A DNA stretch of 64,000 nt from Eutrema japonicum (taxonomy: Eukaryota > Streptophyta > Magnoliopsida > Brassicales > Brassicaceae), in contig BSQW01000004.1 of assembly GCA_030161315.1 (NCBI GenBank), positions 3,224,001 through 3,288,000 on the forward strand. Reading direction: 5' to 3'. The position numbers and the translations under genes were made by a program. A model generated the notes under the pieces. That model searched no databases. It was not told the origin of the DNA and saw nothing but the letters and a program-made list of their open reading frames with translations. Below, piece after piece: positions 1 to 11,563 of this stretch (the stretch's first letter is position 1; every line of letters begins with the position of its first letter).

Positions 1-130
1 TATTGATTATACTATGGAAATTATATATTTTACGTTAAAAAATTATTATTTTTTGTTTTTTTTTAATTATTTTTAATACTATATATTTTAAAATAATAAT
101 CAATTCATATATATTCCCAATAATATTAGT
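1..130. repeat. AT-rich dispersed repeat, partial copy
   Basis: This stretch resembles the AT-rich interior of the Helitron-like family seen again near 21.66-21.80 kb and 34.56-34.72 kb: a similar order of ATATATTTTACGTTAAA-like, TAATTATTTTTAATACTA and AATAATCAATTCATAT words. The copy is cut by the window edge, and I see no clear 3' hairpin end. No gene is visible from here to the hairpin at 430. Confidence 0.45.
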
Positions 131-429
131 ATTTATCTAGAAAAATTCGACGTAAAAAAAAAATCTAGAAAAAATCTAGAAAAATTCATTGTCTTTGGCT
201 TACACCTCAATAGTCATTATGAAAGAGCGATCGACTTATTTTTTTTACTTTTGACATGAAACATTTTTTTATTATATGAGTGAAGAAAGGCGTACAATGA
301 AAAGAGCTAATGTATACTTTCCTTGATACACAAATTGATTGTGAATATGCATATGGGTCAAACAAATATATAAACTTTCCAATTTTTGTATTTTTTATAG
401 TCAAAACTCACACATCTTATAGTCAAAAC

Positions 430-640
430 TTTAAGAATTTCTTGGTCCGAATTTTGAATTATTCTCTTTTATATATATAAAAGATAGATAGATAGATTAG
501 ATATTATCTAAGTTCTTAACAATGATATATATAAAGAAAACTTATCGTTGTTAAGAACTTAGATAAGATCTAATCTATCTATCTATCTTCTATATATATA
601 AAAGAGAATAATTCAAAATTCGGACCAAGAAATTCTTGAA
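430..640. repeat. Near-perfect inverted repeat (foldback or MITE)
   Basis: Two arms of about 98 bp (430-527 and 543-640) are reverse complements with only about four mismatches, separated by a loop of about 15 bp. The outer end reads TTCTTGGTCCGAATTTTG and the inner part holds a GATA microsatellite. No target-site duplication was found at the outer edges. A transcript across it would fold into one long hairpin. It could be a MITE or a young inverted duplication; the sequence does not decide. Confidence 0.85.
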
Positions 641-653
641 CAATAACAAGTAT

Positions 654-1265
654 CAATTCTCTCAAGTATCATACTTCCGCTTTTTAGTAAACTAAAACTT
701 TAAAGTTGGAAAATATTTTAATTGTCAAATTAATCAAAAAATGAGTGTAAAAACTAGCAGAAAAGTGAAAAGACAAATGAAACTTGTGACACCTCTAACG
801 ATCTAAAAGACATGATGTCCATGTCTCATTTGGCTTCACAATTATACAGTTAAAACACAAAATTTCTTTAACTAATCCAACAACATAAAATATTCTCCTA
901 ACATTTCAAGAAGTAATATGAACATAGAAGAGCGACCCAGTTAAGCTACAAGCAACATATCCAAAAGCAATCTCAGGACTGAAAAAAAAACACATAATCA
1001 ATTCCCTCAAATATCATATTTCCGCTTTTTAGTTAATAATATTTCCGTTTTTTAGTAAACTAAAACTTCAAAGTTGGGAGAATATTTCAATAGTCAAATT
1101 AATCAAAATTTTTGTGTGTTAAAACTAGCATAAAAGTGAAAAGACAAATGAAACTTGTGACACCTCTAACGATCTAAAAGACAGGATGTCCATGTCTCAT
1201 TTGGTTTCACAATTATACAATTAAAACACACAAATTCTTTAACTAATCCAACAACATTAAATATT
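654..1265. repeat. Tandem duplication of about 250 bp
   Basis: A segment at about 654-895 recurs at about 999-1265. Both copies share long runs such as AAGTGAAAAGACAAATGAAA and CTAACGATCTAAAAGACA, with scattered substitutions and small insertions. About 100 bp of unrelated sequence separates them. No coding potential is visible. Confidence 0.8.
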
Positions 1266-1911
1266 CCCGGGATCAGAATTTTAGCTAGGAAAACAGAAAA
1301 TGTTGTTATTCTCTACTAATATATATATATATTAGGAAAATCGTGCAAGAACAACACAAGGAAATCAAACTGAGATTCATGTACCTAATACTAGAAATTT
1401 CTAGGCAATTAGTAGACTTAAATGTTTGATTATCAATTAGTAGACTTAAATGTTTGATTATCAATCTAGCAACTAAAATCTCATGGTTAGTAATCTGATT
1501 TGGGATAATAGCAAAATGACATCGAGATATATCTACTTAATACGAATATGGATCAATTAACATAAACCCTAGAAACCTTAAGGCTGATTTGGTTATATTT
1601 TTTCCTTAATGCTCTAAAATCAAATCCTCTCCCAAACAGCGAATCACCAAGTTAACACAAATGATCCGAAATCCAAAACTATCTGATAATCAAGGGTGAG
1701 TTTTTGGCCTTACCTCATGTGTTGCTGGACGAACTTGGAGTTCTTCGCACCTTCCTCTGTAAATTATCATCATTTGCTTAATTAGGTTTCCCAAAATGTT
1801 ATCTAGATATAAAGATTATTGAAAAAAAAAAAGGTATGGAACCAAACTAAAACCAAACCGTAATCGACCAAAGCTAAACTAATGCCTTAAAATACCCTTA
1901 TTAAATCACAT

Positions 1912-2670
1912 GTGGGTTTTGCTAGCTTCTTTGTAAAGGATCATCAAAAGGTGGATTTTGGATTAGGGTTCCAGTTCTTGCCAACTGTGTTACCCTCTCA
2001 ATTTTGGTTGCAATCAAGTGAAGATGGTCAGAATGTTGAAGTTCCTCCGAGTCTGCATACACTTCCTCAAGAACATCCTTGTAACAGATTCACTTTAACT
2101 CCACCAGCTGACAAAAAAAGAACGGACCACGCCGTAAGATAACACTAATAATTTTATATGTAACAAAGCTTAATATGAGATTCTATGTCATGCATGCAGA
2201 CGTTAATATTGTGTAAGCAAAACTGTTCTTGCTGGTTTTGATTTTTCAGCATGTCCGATTTGTTACCTTCCATTAGAAGAAGCAATCGCCTTGATGCCAA
2301 GCTCACCGTCGTTTTCCCATGTTCTTAAGAATCTAACATATATGCATGAGGAACCACTAAACCGAAAAACAGAGTTTGGAGGGTCAGATTTTGGAGGCTA
2401 TCCGACTTTGAAACAGAGGAGAAGTTCTCTTAACATCAAAGGAACGATGAGCGTGCATTGCGGGTAAGAGTGTATCTACCAGATTTGTTAAAGGACCTGA
2501 ACCTGGAAGAGGAACATGATTTGATATCCATGAGACTGATCTTCTTGAAATGAAGCGGTGTCGAGGGATAGTTGTTGCTTCAACAGTATTTGATATTTTC
2601 CTTAATGCTTCTCCAGTCGTTTTGGTCATTTTTCTTCTTCTTATGGTTTCTGATGAAGAAGTTCTCTTAT
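1912..2670 (+). pseudogene. DUF616 (MUCI70/TOD1/EMB2756-like) gene fragment
   Basis: The plus strand encodes pieces of a DUF616 protein, a family of Golgi glycosyltransferase-like proteins. Bases 1912-2132 end with PPADKKRT and a GTAAGA donor. An AG acceptor at 2249 starts an exon with CPICYLPLEEAIALMP, LNRKTEFGGSDFGGYPTLKQ and MSVHCG. After a 19-bp intron remnant the frame continues FVKGPEPGRGT and LLEMKRCRGIVVAS. One base seems missing just before the first donor (RTDHA in place of the expected RTGPR), so the joined frame is broken. The homology fades near 2670, where the catalase piece begins on the other strand. Only the middle of the family is present. Confidence 0.7.
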
Positions 2671-2671
2671 T

Positions 2672-3187
2672 CCAGTACTCTTGGATGTTTGTTTTGGGGT
2701 TCAATTTCGGCGCGTGGACGACATCCGGGAATGGAATCCCGTCACGTATGAAGAACACCGGAGTGTTGTTACCAAGAAGATCAAAGTTCCCCTGAATTTA
2801 TAAAAGCAGCAGCAAGACACACATCAGTATTGATTCTAAAGAAGCCAGAGGAGATCAAAAATGGAAAAAGGTAATCTTTTATTGTTATACCTCTCTGGTG
2901 TAAAACTTAACGGCGAATACCCCTCATGGGTGACCTCAAAGAAACCCTTAGCACTGATTCCTCTGGCATGAACCACTCTCTCTGGTGAAATTGGCAAGCT
3001 TCTCAATCAGATGGTAGTCCTCAAGAAGAACCGGACCTGCCCAAAACAAAGTAACGAAATGTTATTAAAAAAAACATCATTATCGATAGATTCTTCGCAT
3101 TCAAATTAGAATATCGATGGAATACCACCGTTTGTGGTGTAGAATGTAGCGTTGTACGCGATCGAAGGTCGATACTGCAAGCACCAT
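2672..3187 (-). pseudogene. Catalase gene fragment (CAT2/CAT3-like), broken
   Basis: Three minus-strand blocks match plant catalase in order. Bases 3187-3113 hold the N-terminus (YRPSIAYNATFYTTNGG). Bases 3036-2891 hold GPVLLEDYHLIEKLANFTRE and, in shifted frames, VVHARGISAKGFFEVTH, then jump to FAVKFYTRE, with about 110 bp of coding sequence deleted. Bases 2791-2672 hold NTPVFFIRDGIPFPDVVHA and PNPKTNIQEYW-like sequence. Introns with GT and AG ends are kept between blocks, so this is a DNA-level copy, not a processed retrocopy. The heme-binding C-terminal two thirds are absent. In A. thaliana CAT2 lies on the same chromosome arm, a plausible but unproven donor. Confidence 0.85.
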
Positions 3188-3837
3188 CATTCTATCGATA
3201 GTCAGGAAAAATTGGTCAAATCTAGCAACAATCGAATGGATCCATTCGACAAGAACACTCCACAGAATTTTACTAGACTAGATCCGTGAGAACCCTAATT
3301 TCAGGAAATCTCATATATGTGTATGGACATGATACACAAAGAAATCTCATAAATCCGATCTAAATCCCTAAAACACACATGAAGGGGAGTGATTTGGTAA
3401 TTATTATTCCAAGAGATGATCATTGAAGACTTACCAGTGAGTCCGGCGGTTAGCTTGGTGATGAGTACGCCGGTGACAGCGAAACCGGTGATGAATTGCC
3501 ATCAGCGTTTCCGTTCCCTCCGGACATGGATCGAACAACCTCTCTCTGCAGAAGTGATTTCTCTCTCTTAATTTCGGTTGTTGCCAGCTCGCGTCAGATA
3601 CGCTCCTCCAACGTTCTTTTTTTTTAATCTCATTGCTTCTGTAAGGTTCTTAAAAGCAATTCAAAGTTTTAAAAAAGGAACGTTGCAGACGTAACACCAC
3701 CGTTTTTGGGATTTATCGCTGGCCACAAGAGTGTTTTAATTTTCCAAGAATCAACTACATGCAGTTTTTTGCATTTCAAAAATGGCAAACAGTGGAAAGG
3801 AAAGATGTAAACTGTAGAATCTGAGAGCGGCTGTAAG

Positions 3838-4066
3838 ACCATCCGCATCGATGAAACACCATGTAGGTTGTCTTTTAATTAAATAAGTAAATTAAAAAAA
3901 AAAAATTGGACCAATGATACATTGACATGTCATCACCCAGTGTCTCAATGGTGTCTCACACGAGACCGTGTCTCTCCTCTCTCCTTCTCTCTTTCTTGCT
4001 TTTTCAATTTTTCCTATTTTTTTATTCTGAGACATTTATGAGAAATCCACTGATGTAGGTGCTCTA
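3838..4066. repeat. MITE-like element, CATCCGCATCGATG end
   Basis: The left end reads GACCATCCGCATCGATGAAACACC and the right end, on the opposite strand, AGAGCACCTACATCAGTGG, loosely similar inverted ends. A related left end (ACCATCCGCATCGGTGAGACACC) appears at 7888. The interior contains GTGTCTC words and A/T runs. No clean target duplication was found. Confidence 0.4.
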
Positions 4067-4154
4067 ACGAATTCCAATTAGTAAGCTGCTTACGTGTCAA
4101 AATTTGAGAGGATAACTAAAGATACTTTTGTAACCGTCAGTGTCCGTATGTTTA

Positions 4155-4400
4155 GCTAGGGGTGGTCATTCGGTTAATTGGTTCGGTTCGGGTTTTTTGG
4201 TTTTCGGGTTTTTCTGTTTAAAAGTATTAGGTCCATTCGAGATTAAATTCTATTTCGGTTCGGTTCGGTTTTTAATTTTATGGGTTTTATAAATAATAAC
4301 CGAATTAGAATCACTTTTGTGTAATTTCGATTATTTCAGATAATACGGTTAATTTAAAATAAGAATAAACACTCGAACCGAACCCGAACCGAATAAATCA
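4155..4400. repeat. GGTTCGG inverted-repeat remnant (hAT-like end)
   Basis: The segment starts AGGGGTGGTCATTCGG, continues with repeated GGTTCGGTTCGG words, and at 4371-4400 shows the reverse-complement words CGAACCGAACCCGAACCG. Such ends are common in plant hAT-type MITEs, but I cannot fix the borders. The interval from 4400 to 5450 holds only AT-rich sequence without a gene. Confidence 0.35.
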
Positions 4401-5457
4401 GATCAAAATGTGGTATATGGTTCAATTTGCAGTTTTGGAGAGAGAGAGAGATTATGAGTGCATCGCGGAAACACGTCAGATGTTTCCGGAATAAGATTAA
4501 TGTCAAATGAAAACATTTGATCCATATTTGAGAATAATGAAGTATATGTATCAATTATTAACTAACATGAGTTTTGAATCCTTAGAACTTCATTCTAATT
4601 TTTCATTGTGTGAAATATTGAGATTTTCAAAAAAATTGACTGATATAGATATGTAGACCGAATTTGGTGATTGGTTTTTATTGTATTTAATTATGACTTA
4701 TGAGCATTAGATGTCAAATTGTAGGATATTTTAGTAGATATGACTTGACGCCGATAACTCTAACAAGATTGAATATTTTTTATACATATCTCTTCTATTT
4801 TATACCTACATAAAAACAATATATTTCGGGCGGCTAATCCACTAGACACTAGTTATAGATATAGACAACATCTGAGACAACATCCACTATTCACGTTTCA
4901 CGATTAGAGATTTAATATTTATGGTTTAAAGTTTAAAATTTAGTTTTTGAGATTTAAAGCTTAGACTAATTTATTAATTTTTAAAATTCTTGTTTTTTTT
5001 TTAAATTTTAGGTTATTTTCACATTCTCCCAAATAAATAGGGTCCAATATATACCAAAACCACATATAATTAGCTTAATAAATGTTGCAATATTTCAAAA
5101 AAAAAAAAATAGATGTTGCAAAATAGGGATGAAAAAAAATCCATGTTTACAAGTTGAAAATGTCTTTAAATAATCATATTAACTACCATGTCTATCGTCT
5201 ACAATAATTCAACTTGTCATAAATATTAGATATCTACATAACTGTAGTCTGAACTAAAAAATCATATAAATAAAGTCTACAGAAATTTAGGAGAAAAACC
5301 TTAAACGAAGAGCTACAGATGCTTCCAGCTTTAAACACTAACTACATTGGCATTGTGTTCAGAATTCACATCATCACATCAGCAAAAAGAAAAAACAGAG
5401 AGGATATCACAAGAACAGAACCGGATTTGCTGAGATGTGTAATTTAGGTTGTCTTTG

Positions 5458-7314
5458 TCATCTTTCTTCATCCCATTTGTCTTTAGGAATCTCTCCAGAA
5501 TCAGCAATCACAACTTTCTTCCTGGGTTTGCCACTGTAAGTTCCAGCTCCACCTTCAATGGCAAATACATTGTCCATTCCTTGTATCACCTTCCCTAACA
5601 CCACATGTTCTCCTTCCAACCTGCACATAGTTAGAACAATCATCAAATCTTTTTTTTTTTTTTAATTCTACACTGAAATCCATGAGTGAAACCACCACAA
5701 TATCCAATCTGTTTGTTTGAATGTATGATCTTGTCCAAACCGCATCTATATTTCCATTTTCAACCGCATGTTGGACCCCTAGGGGATCATCGAGAACAAA
5801 ACTAAAAATAGGTGTGTCTGCCTTAAACTTGGAGTTCTGATCTCATTTTTAGTATGTTCTGCGTAAGAAAAAGTGACTTTCATTGTAAGTGAAGTGAGTA
5901 TGAGAGGAGAGCTTACCAGCTAGCCTTGACAGTAGTGATAAAGAACTGTGAGCCATTAGAATCAGGTCCTGTATTAGCCATCGCAACAACACCTAAACAT
6001 ACAAATTCGTTTTCCTATGTCAGGACATGATAAATTACAAGAATACATAAAACTCATTTTTCCAAGCAATTCTTCAAATTTCCTAAGTTGGAAGAGAGAA
6101 TTATCTTACCTGCGTGTGAATGCTTTATCTTAAAATTTTCATCAGGAAAGGTACCGCCATAAATGGACTCACTCCCTTTTCCATCGCAATGGATAATGTC
6201 TCCTCCTTGGATTACAAATCCAGATATTATGCGATGAAACGGTGTTCCTTTATAGTGTAGAGGTTTTCCGCTTGAAGATTTTCCTTTCTCTCCTAAGTTT
6301 ATATTCAGATATATTTAATCAGGAATTGAAGCACCCAGTCAAAGATAAACCAAATCATTCAAGTACAAACCTGTGCATAAGGCCCTGAAATTTTCTGCAA
6401 AAAACAAAGAAATTAAACATTAGAAACTATTTGAACAAATTCACCGAATTGTTTGCATTCAAGATGCCAAAGACATACCTACAGTTTTGGGTACAACACT
6501 GCCATATAGTCCAATAACGATCCTGCCTGCAAGTATTTATATCACAGAAAGCGAAATCACCAGAAGTTGAAGGAAGCAAATGGTAAAGAAGAGATCCCCA
6601 GAACTCATGTGCATACGCCAATTAAAAAAACTGTTTCACTTCAAGAAAAGTGGAGAAGGAATTTTTGTTTTTCTCTCTTATACAAAAAAAATAAAAGAAT
6701 ATATCAGTCCATTTACCTAAGCGTTGGCCATCGATATCAACATCGAGAAATACTCTGTGTGTGATTTCGTAATCCTCGATTACTTGCTTCTCCTCCTCCT
6801 AAGCATCAAGAGAGCAAACAAATCAAAAACACATATGCAAACACCATAGGTTAGTTATGCTTTCGAGGTTAACCAAATGCATATTTAGAATGGCTATTTT
6901 CAACTAAACGAACCAACACATATCAAACACTAATAAGCTCCTTTCGCAAACTCGCTTAAACCACTTGAATGTGCTTAACCAAAAGAGACTACTCGTGACC
7001 AAATCCAAGCAACACTAATCAGAAGGCAACTTCTCAAAAGGGTTTCAAAGAATCAGATCTCTCATTATCTTTAAAAAGAAGAGTACTTTCGATATTTCAA
7101 CAGATGAAACTACGGAAATTCCGAGTAAACCCAAAGAGCCCTCAAACAGATCCACACAAAAAGTGTAATACATTTGAGAAATAAAATCAAAATGGGTCGG
7201 AGAAAAAAATCGTACTTTTCCGTTGTTGGAGAGCGCGAAGACGAGGAAAATCGTTAGGGCAACCAGGAGAAGGAGGCACCTGGGCTGTAGCAAAAACGAG
7301 ATCTCTCTACGCAT
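5458..7314 (-). CDS. CYP21-1: Secretory-pathway cyclophilin (peptidyl-prolyl isomerase), CYP21-1
   Basis: Seven exons on the minus strand: 7314-7216, 6798-6717, 6526-6479, 6394-6371, 6292-6110, 5992-5917 and 5620-5458. They join in frame to 224 residues, the usual family length. The N-terminus has RR followed by a hydrophobic run (CLLLLVALTIFLVFAL), a signal peptide or anchor directing it to the secretory pathway. The cyclophilin core is complete: FHRIISGFVIQGGD, NGSQFFITT and WLEGEHVVLGKV, with the catalytic Arg in FHR and the substrate-pocket Trp. The enzyme isomerises Xaa-Pro bonds. It matches remembered A. thaliana AT4G34960 almost residue for residue outside the signal region. Exon 1 and the first domain exon were placed by GT/AG sites and phase. 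Confidence 0.93.
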
Positions 7315-7887
7315 CTTTGCTTATTTTTGTTTTCTTCTTCTTCTTAAGAATTCATCTCACGCCAACAAAAACAGAGCTCGATCTCACCCTGGAAACCAGA
7401 TGCCGAAGAAAAAACAAATAAAAAGAGGGAAAAAGTCAGAAACTTCACTCTTTTAGATCTCTCTCTCTCTTTCTGTCCAAGTTCTGTGCAATGGAAAATT
7501 ACAGAAATCACTGAAAAACTTGTGTCTTTTTTAATTCCGAAAGTGAAGCTGTAGGAATTGGGGGGATTTGTGCAATCTTCGCGGCAATCAAGTTTACAGT
7601 CCAAATCGATCCCAATTCCACTTGTGTTATGTTGTTCTTCTTCGTCGAAGATGATTTGTCTTCTGTGATATACTAATGGGCCTAAATAACTATTAATGGG
7701 CCTAAATAACGAGTAACGGGCCATCATTATGTTTTACTGTTTCAATTACTATAAAATCGAATGGGCTTTTGTTTCAATATGCATTGCCGTTGGAGGTCGT
7801 ACCGATTCTTAGGTTATCGATCCGACGGACGATTCTTAGGTTACAAATCGGTTCCAAATAGTCATAGCAAATAACAACTTACAATTA

Positions 7888-8040
7888 GACCATCCGCATC
7901 GGTGAGACACCCTTACCAAAAAAAAATTAATTTTTTTTTAATTAAGTAAACTAAAAAAAAAAAACAATGTCTCAGAGACACATGTCTCGTAAAGAACTTT
8001 TTTTTTATATATAAATGTTTAATGGGAAGACATCCCCAAA
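7888..8040. repeat. Second copy of the CATCCGCATCGGTG MITE-like end
   Basis: The block begins ACCATCCGCATCGGTGAGACACC and continues with A-runs, AATTAAGTAAACTAAA and GTCTCAGAGACACATGTCTC, resembling the element at 3838-4066. The right border is unclear. Between 8040 and 9165 I see only AT-rich DNA and a short CTACTTA tandem run near 8815-8842. Confidence 0.35.
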
Positions 8041-9170
8041 GCAATAGTATAAATAATTGAACAGGTTTTCTTTGTGGCATGCAACTTAAACCACTAGAAC
8101 AGTATTCTGTTTTCGGGTATTGCAATATCACTGTTTCTCTATTGTCTCTCTTTCATTTATTTAGTAGTACTCGATTTTTGGTCCTACTCGGCTTGATCTA
8201 TAAAGAGACAGATATCTGTTTATTTGTTACTTTCTCAGTTTTTCTATTTTGTCGTCAATATATTTATTTTGGCAGCACAAACTTTTAAGTTTTGTAAGAA
8301 AAAAAAAAAAAAAGCTCAATCGTGATGAGTTTCATCCATTGTAATAAAACTTCGTTCAAAGATATATTAACGGACACCTACTAGTATGGTAGTTGAGATA
8401 ATTTGGTATCATCATAACTCACTGAAACATAATCTTGAGGTATAAAATTGGACAACCAAAAGTAGCATAAGTAATTTTTTTTTCTTCTGGGGTGAATGTT
8501 TATGCAACGGTAAGATGTTAAACATTGTTTTATTTTTGTTTAGATTCCAAAACTAAGTTATAGATCCTAACTTCCATTTGAAATTACGAAACTCCAAGTA
8601 AATTAATTTATTATAAGTTTCAAAAATCTACATATTATTGTGAAAAAATATAAATCATCCTAAAAAATAAATAGAGGACATCTAAAAAAATGAACCGTAA
8701 AAAACACTAAACCACATAATTTAGATAGATAGAAATTAAACAAATTCAATTATCGGCTACTCGTTAAGAAAATAATTAAAGCTATAGTTACCCAATCATC
8801 TCTATGTTGGTTGCTACTTACTACTTACTACTTACTACTTGTTCCTCATTCTCAACTCTCAACCACTGGATCCACTTTATAACGTCCTACAACATTTAAT
8901 GTTTCCGTCTTTTTGTATTCAAAATATCTTTTCTGATAAGCAAATTGTGATAACCTCGTCCACAAATCAGATCACTTATTTGACATAATTATACTAAACG
9001 ACGACAATAATACACTGATAGAGACATGTCCATATCACTCACTTACTGTTCGAAATCCCGGATGGCCCCAACAAAATTTCATTGCTCTTATCATAAAATG
9101 CAACTGGCTACTGGCTAGTGGCAAAATAAGCTTTCAGATATAGCATGAGATATTTTGTTGAACATGTTTT

Positions 9171-11563
9171 TGCAAGGGCAGGTAATACACAACTAAAGTG
9201 CAGAAAATAAAGAAACACATACTTTTTTAATGAGGTTTGTTTCCTACTCCCCGAGACCACATACAGTATTCGAATTCACTATAATAAGAAAGCAATTACA
9301 GCACAATTGCAAACGCGTAGATCAACCTCTTGAAATACCGCTCTATTCTGTAACATGAACTATTCAGGGTAACCTAACCCATGCTTAAATACTCCCCCAA
9401 ACCTAGACTTTAATTCACACACGATTTCTCTATGAAAACAGCATCAAACACGCATGCTTAAATACCACCCGGCAGCACCGGTGCAACAACGTCCTCTTTG
9501 ACGTCTGCAGATTCCACAGATCAATACCACATGTGTGAAACACACACCAACATATGTGTGTAACACACACCCAAAACCCTTTTTCTTTTTCTTTTTTTTC
9601 TTCATCTTTCACGTTTTTGAAGCTCTTTGTGCCCCTTCTTCCAAAAGGCCACGACCTCTTGTATAAATTACCTCAAACTTGCACTCCAAGTTCTTTCAAT
9701 ATCACAAATATCATTTTTCCTTTATTTAAGATATTTCCAAATCTTTTAGGAAATATTATCCTTTTCCAATATCTTCTCCTAAGAATATGGAAACACTATA
9801 AGGCTATAATATCCTCTTCAATATCCTCATCTAGCTCATCAACCAACCCTTGGTTCGAATCTCATCACTCATATTCGTTCATATCTCAGCAATAGCTCAT
9901 CTTCACGTCCTGTATCACTTCTCGTACTACTTCATGTACTACTTTGTGACTGGTACAACAACACTTCAACACATACATCTTCATTCTCCCCCTTTTTGAC
10001 TATGTATGTGAATTCAAGCATCCCTACCTTCAAAGGCTTCGTCACTAGTAACACAACAACACCAGCAACACCCATTCTCCCCATACTTGAGTCACATCAT
10101 GCTCAAAAACTAATGCAAGAACCGTCTCCTTCCAAATTGAGGATAAACTCCCACTGCACCATCTTCATAATGATTAACTTTCCGAGTTCAAAAAACCCCT
10201 TGAACAAACCTGGAACAATTACGTTGAACATGTCCAACAACCCCACAATGATAACATGTTGGACCATGAAATCTCACACCATTAGCTTGCTCCATTCGAT
10301 TATTCTCCCTTAATAATCTCAAACATTTTGGCCTAATATGCCCAACAACTCCACAGTGATGGCACACAGGTCGAAAAATTCGTCGAGGTGCACTCTGTAC
10401 TTCTGGAATTTTCCTTTTTGCAGGCGCAGTAGCAGTTCTTGTACCAGCTGCCTTCTCTGTACCAGTTGCAGTTGTTGTACCAGTTGCAGCTTCTGTAGCA
10501 GATGTCGCTGCAGCCTTCATTTTTCAACCAGACACAAAAACACAATCAACTTTTGAAGATTTCCCTTTAAATTCAAGACCACTAATGAAATCTTGCATAC
10601 GAGCCTTACAACATCAACAATCTTCTTGATAGGACTCCATCAAACCCGATTTCGAACTCTGTCCTACTTCCTGAACTACTTCTGATCCCCACCTTTGATC
10701 TACCCGAAACAAGACTAAATCTCTATCGAGAACCCGCTCTGATATCAATTGTAAGTGCATGTGAGACACAACTAAAGTGCAGAAAATAAAGAGACACATA
10801 GTTTTTTAACGAGGTTCGTTTCCTACTCCCCGAGACCACGTCCAGTATTCGAATTCACTAGAATAAGAAAGCAATTACAACATAATTGCAAACGCGTAGA
10901 TCAACCTCTTGAAATACCGCTCTATTCTATAACATGAACTATTCAGGATAACCTAACCCTGAGCTAAACTCCCCCAAGCCTAGACTTCAATTCACACACA
11001 ATTTCTCTATGAAAACAACATCAAATACGCATGCTTAAATACCACCCGGCAGCACCGGTGCAACAACGTCCTCTTTGACGTCTGCAGATTCCACATATCA
11101 ATACCACATGTGTGAAACACACACCAACATATGTGTGTAACACACACCCAAAACCCTTTTTTCTTTTTCTTTCTTTTCTTCATCTTTCACGTCTTTGAAG
11201 CTCTATGTGCCCCTTCTTCCAAAAGGCCACGACTTCTTGTATATATTGCCTCAAACTTGCACTCCAAGTTCTTTCAATATCACAAATATCATTTTTCCTT
11301 TATTTAAGATATTTTCAAATCTTGTAGGAAATATTCTCCTTTTCTAATATCTTCTCCTAAGAATATGGAAACACTCCAAGCCTGTAATATCCTCATCAAT
11401 ATATCCTCATCTAGCTCATCAACCAACCCTTGGTTCGAATCTCATCGCTCATATTCGTTCATATCTCAGCAATAGAACATCTTCACGGCATGTATCACTT
11501 CTCGTACTACTTCATGTACTACTTCGTGACTGGTACAACAACACTTCAACACATACATCTTCA
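9171..11563 (-). mobile_element. Small non-autonomous Copia-type LTR retrotransposon
   Basis: Two direct LTRs (9171-9983, 813 bp; 10750-11563, 814 bp) flank only about 770 bp of interior. The element is bounded by a 5-bp target duplication, GTTTT at 9166-9170 and 11564-11568. Read on the minus strand, each LTR runs TG...CA. Next to the right-hand (5') LTR lies ATTGATATCAGAGC, a tRNA-Met-type primer site. Next to the left-hand (3') LTR lies AAAAAGGGGGAG, a polypurine tract. The interior encodes only a gag nucleocapsid fragment. With no protease, integrase or reverse transcriptase it would depend on enzymes from another copy. The LTRs differ at scattered positions, so the insertion is not very recent. 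Confidence 0.92.
10188..10520 (-). CDS. Retrotransposon gag fragment with two CCHC zinc knuckles
   Basis: This 110-codon minus-strand frame inside the LTR element holds an alanine/threonine-rich stretch and then two zinc knuckles, CHHCGVVGHIRPKC and CYHCGVVGHVQRNC, of the Cx2Cx4Hx4C type used by retroviral-type nucleocapsids to bind RNA. No capsid, protease or polymerase domain adjoins it. It is probably the remaining coding portion of the non-autonomous element; whether it is translated cannot be judged. Confidence 0.6.
   Translation of the reverse strand: MKAAATSATEAATGTTTATGTEKAAGTRTATAPAKRKIPEVQSAPRRIFRPVCHHCGVVGHIRPKCLRLLRENNRMEQANGVRFHGPTCYHCGVVGHVQRNCSRFVQGVF

Larger units (their letters stand above)
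1714..3546 (-). pseudogene. ATP synthase 6 kDa subunit pseudogene, two exons around foreign fragments
   Basis: On the minus strand, bases 3546-3435 encode a broken version of the first part of the small mitochondrial ATP synthase 6 kDa subunit. LFDP is readable, then a frameshifted and partly deleted stretch, then WQFITGFAVTGVLITKLTAG, ending at a GT donor. Bases 1756-1714 supply the next exon (EEGAKNSKFVQQHMR) between good AG and GT sites, and the phase matches. The start codon seems lost and the first exon is frameshifted, so no normal protein can be made. The roughly 1.7-kb interval acting as the intron carries DUF616 and catalase pieces, suggesting nested insertion or fragment capture. 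The assignment rests on remembered Arabidopsis homologues. Confidence 0.7.

Noticed and set aside
2384..2758. 124-codon minus-strand ORF read as one protein
   Set aside because: Only the first 29 residues are catalase; the rest is the antisense of the DUF616 fragment.
7344..7727. 127-codon minus-strand ORF upstream of CYP21-1
   Set aside because: It overlaps the likely 5' leader and promoter of CYP21-1, has CT-rich leader composition, and shows no domain I recognise.
9850..9865. GGTTCGAATCTC as a tRNA T-arm
   Set aside because: It is inside the LTR, occurs in both LTR copies, and no other tRNA arms surround it.
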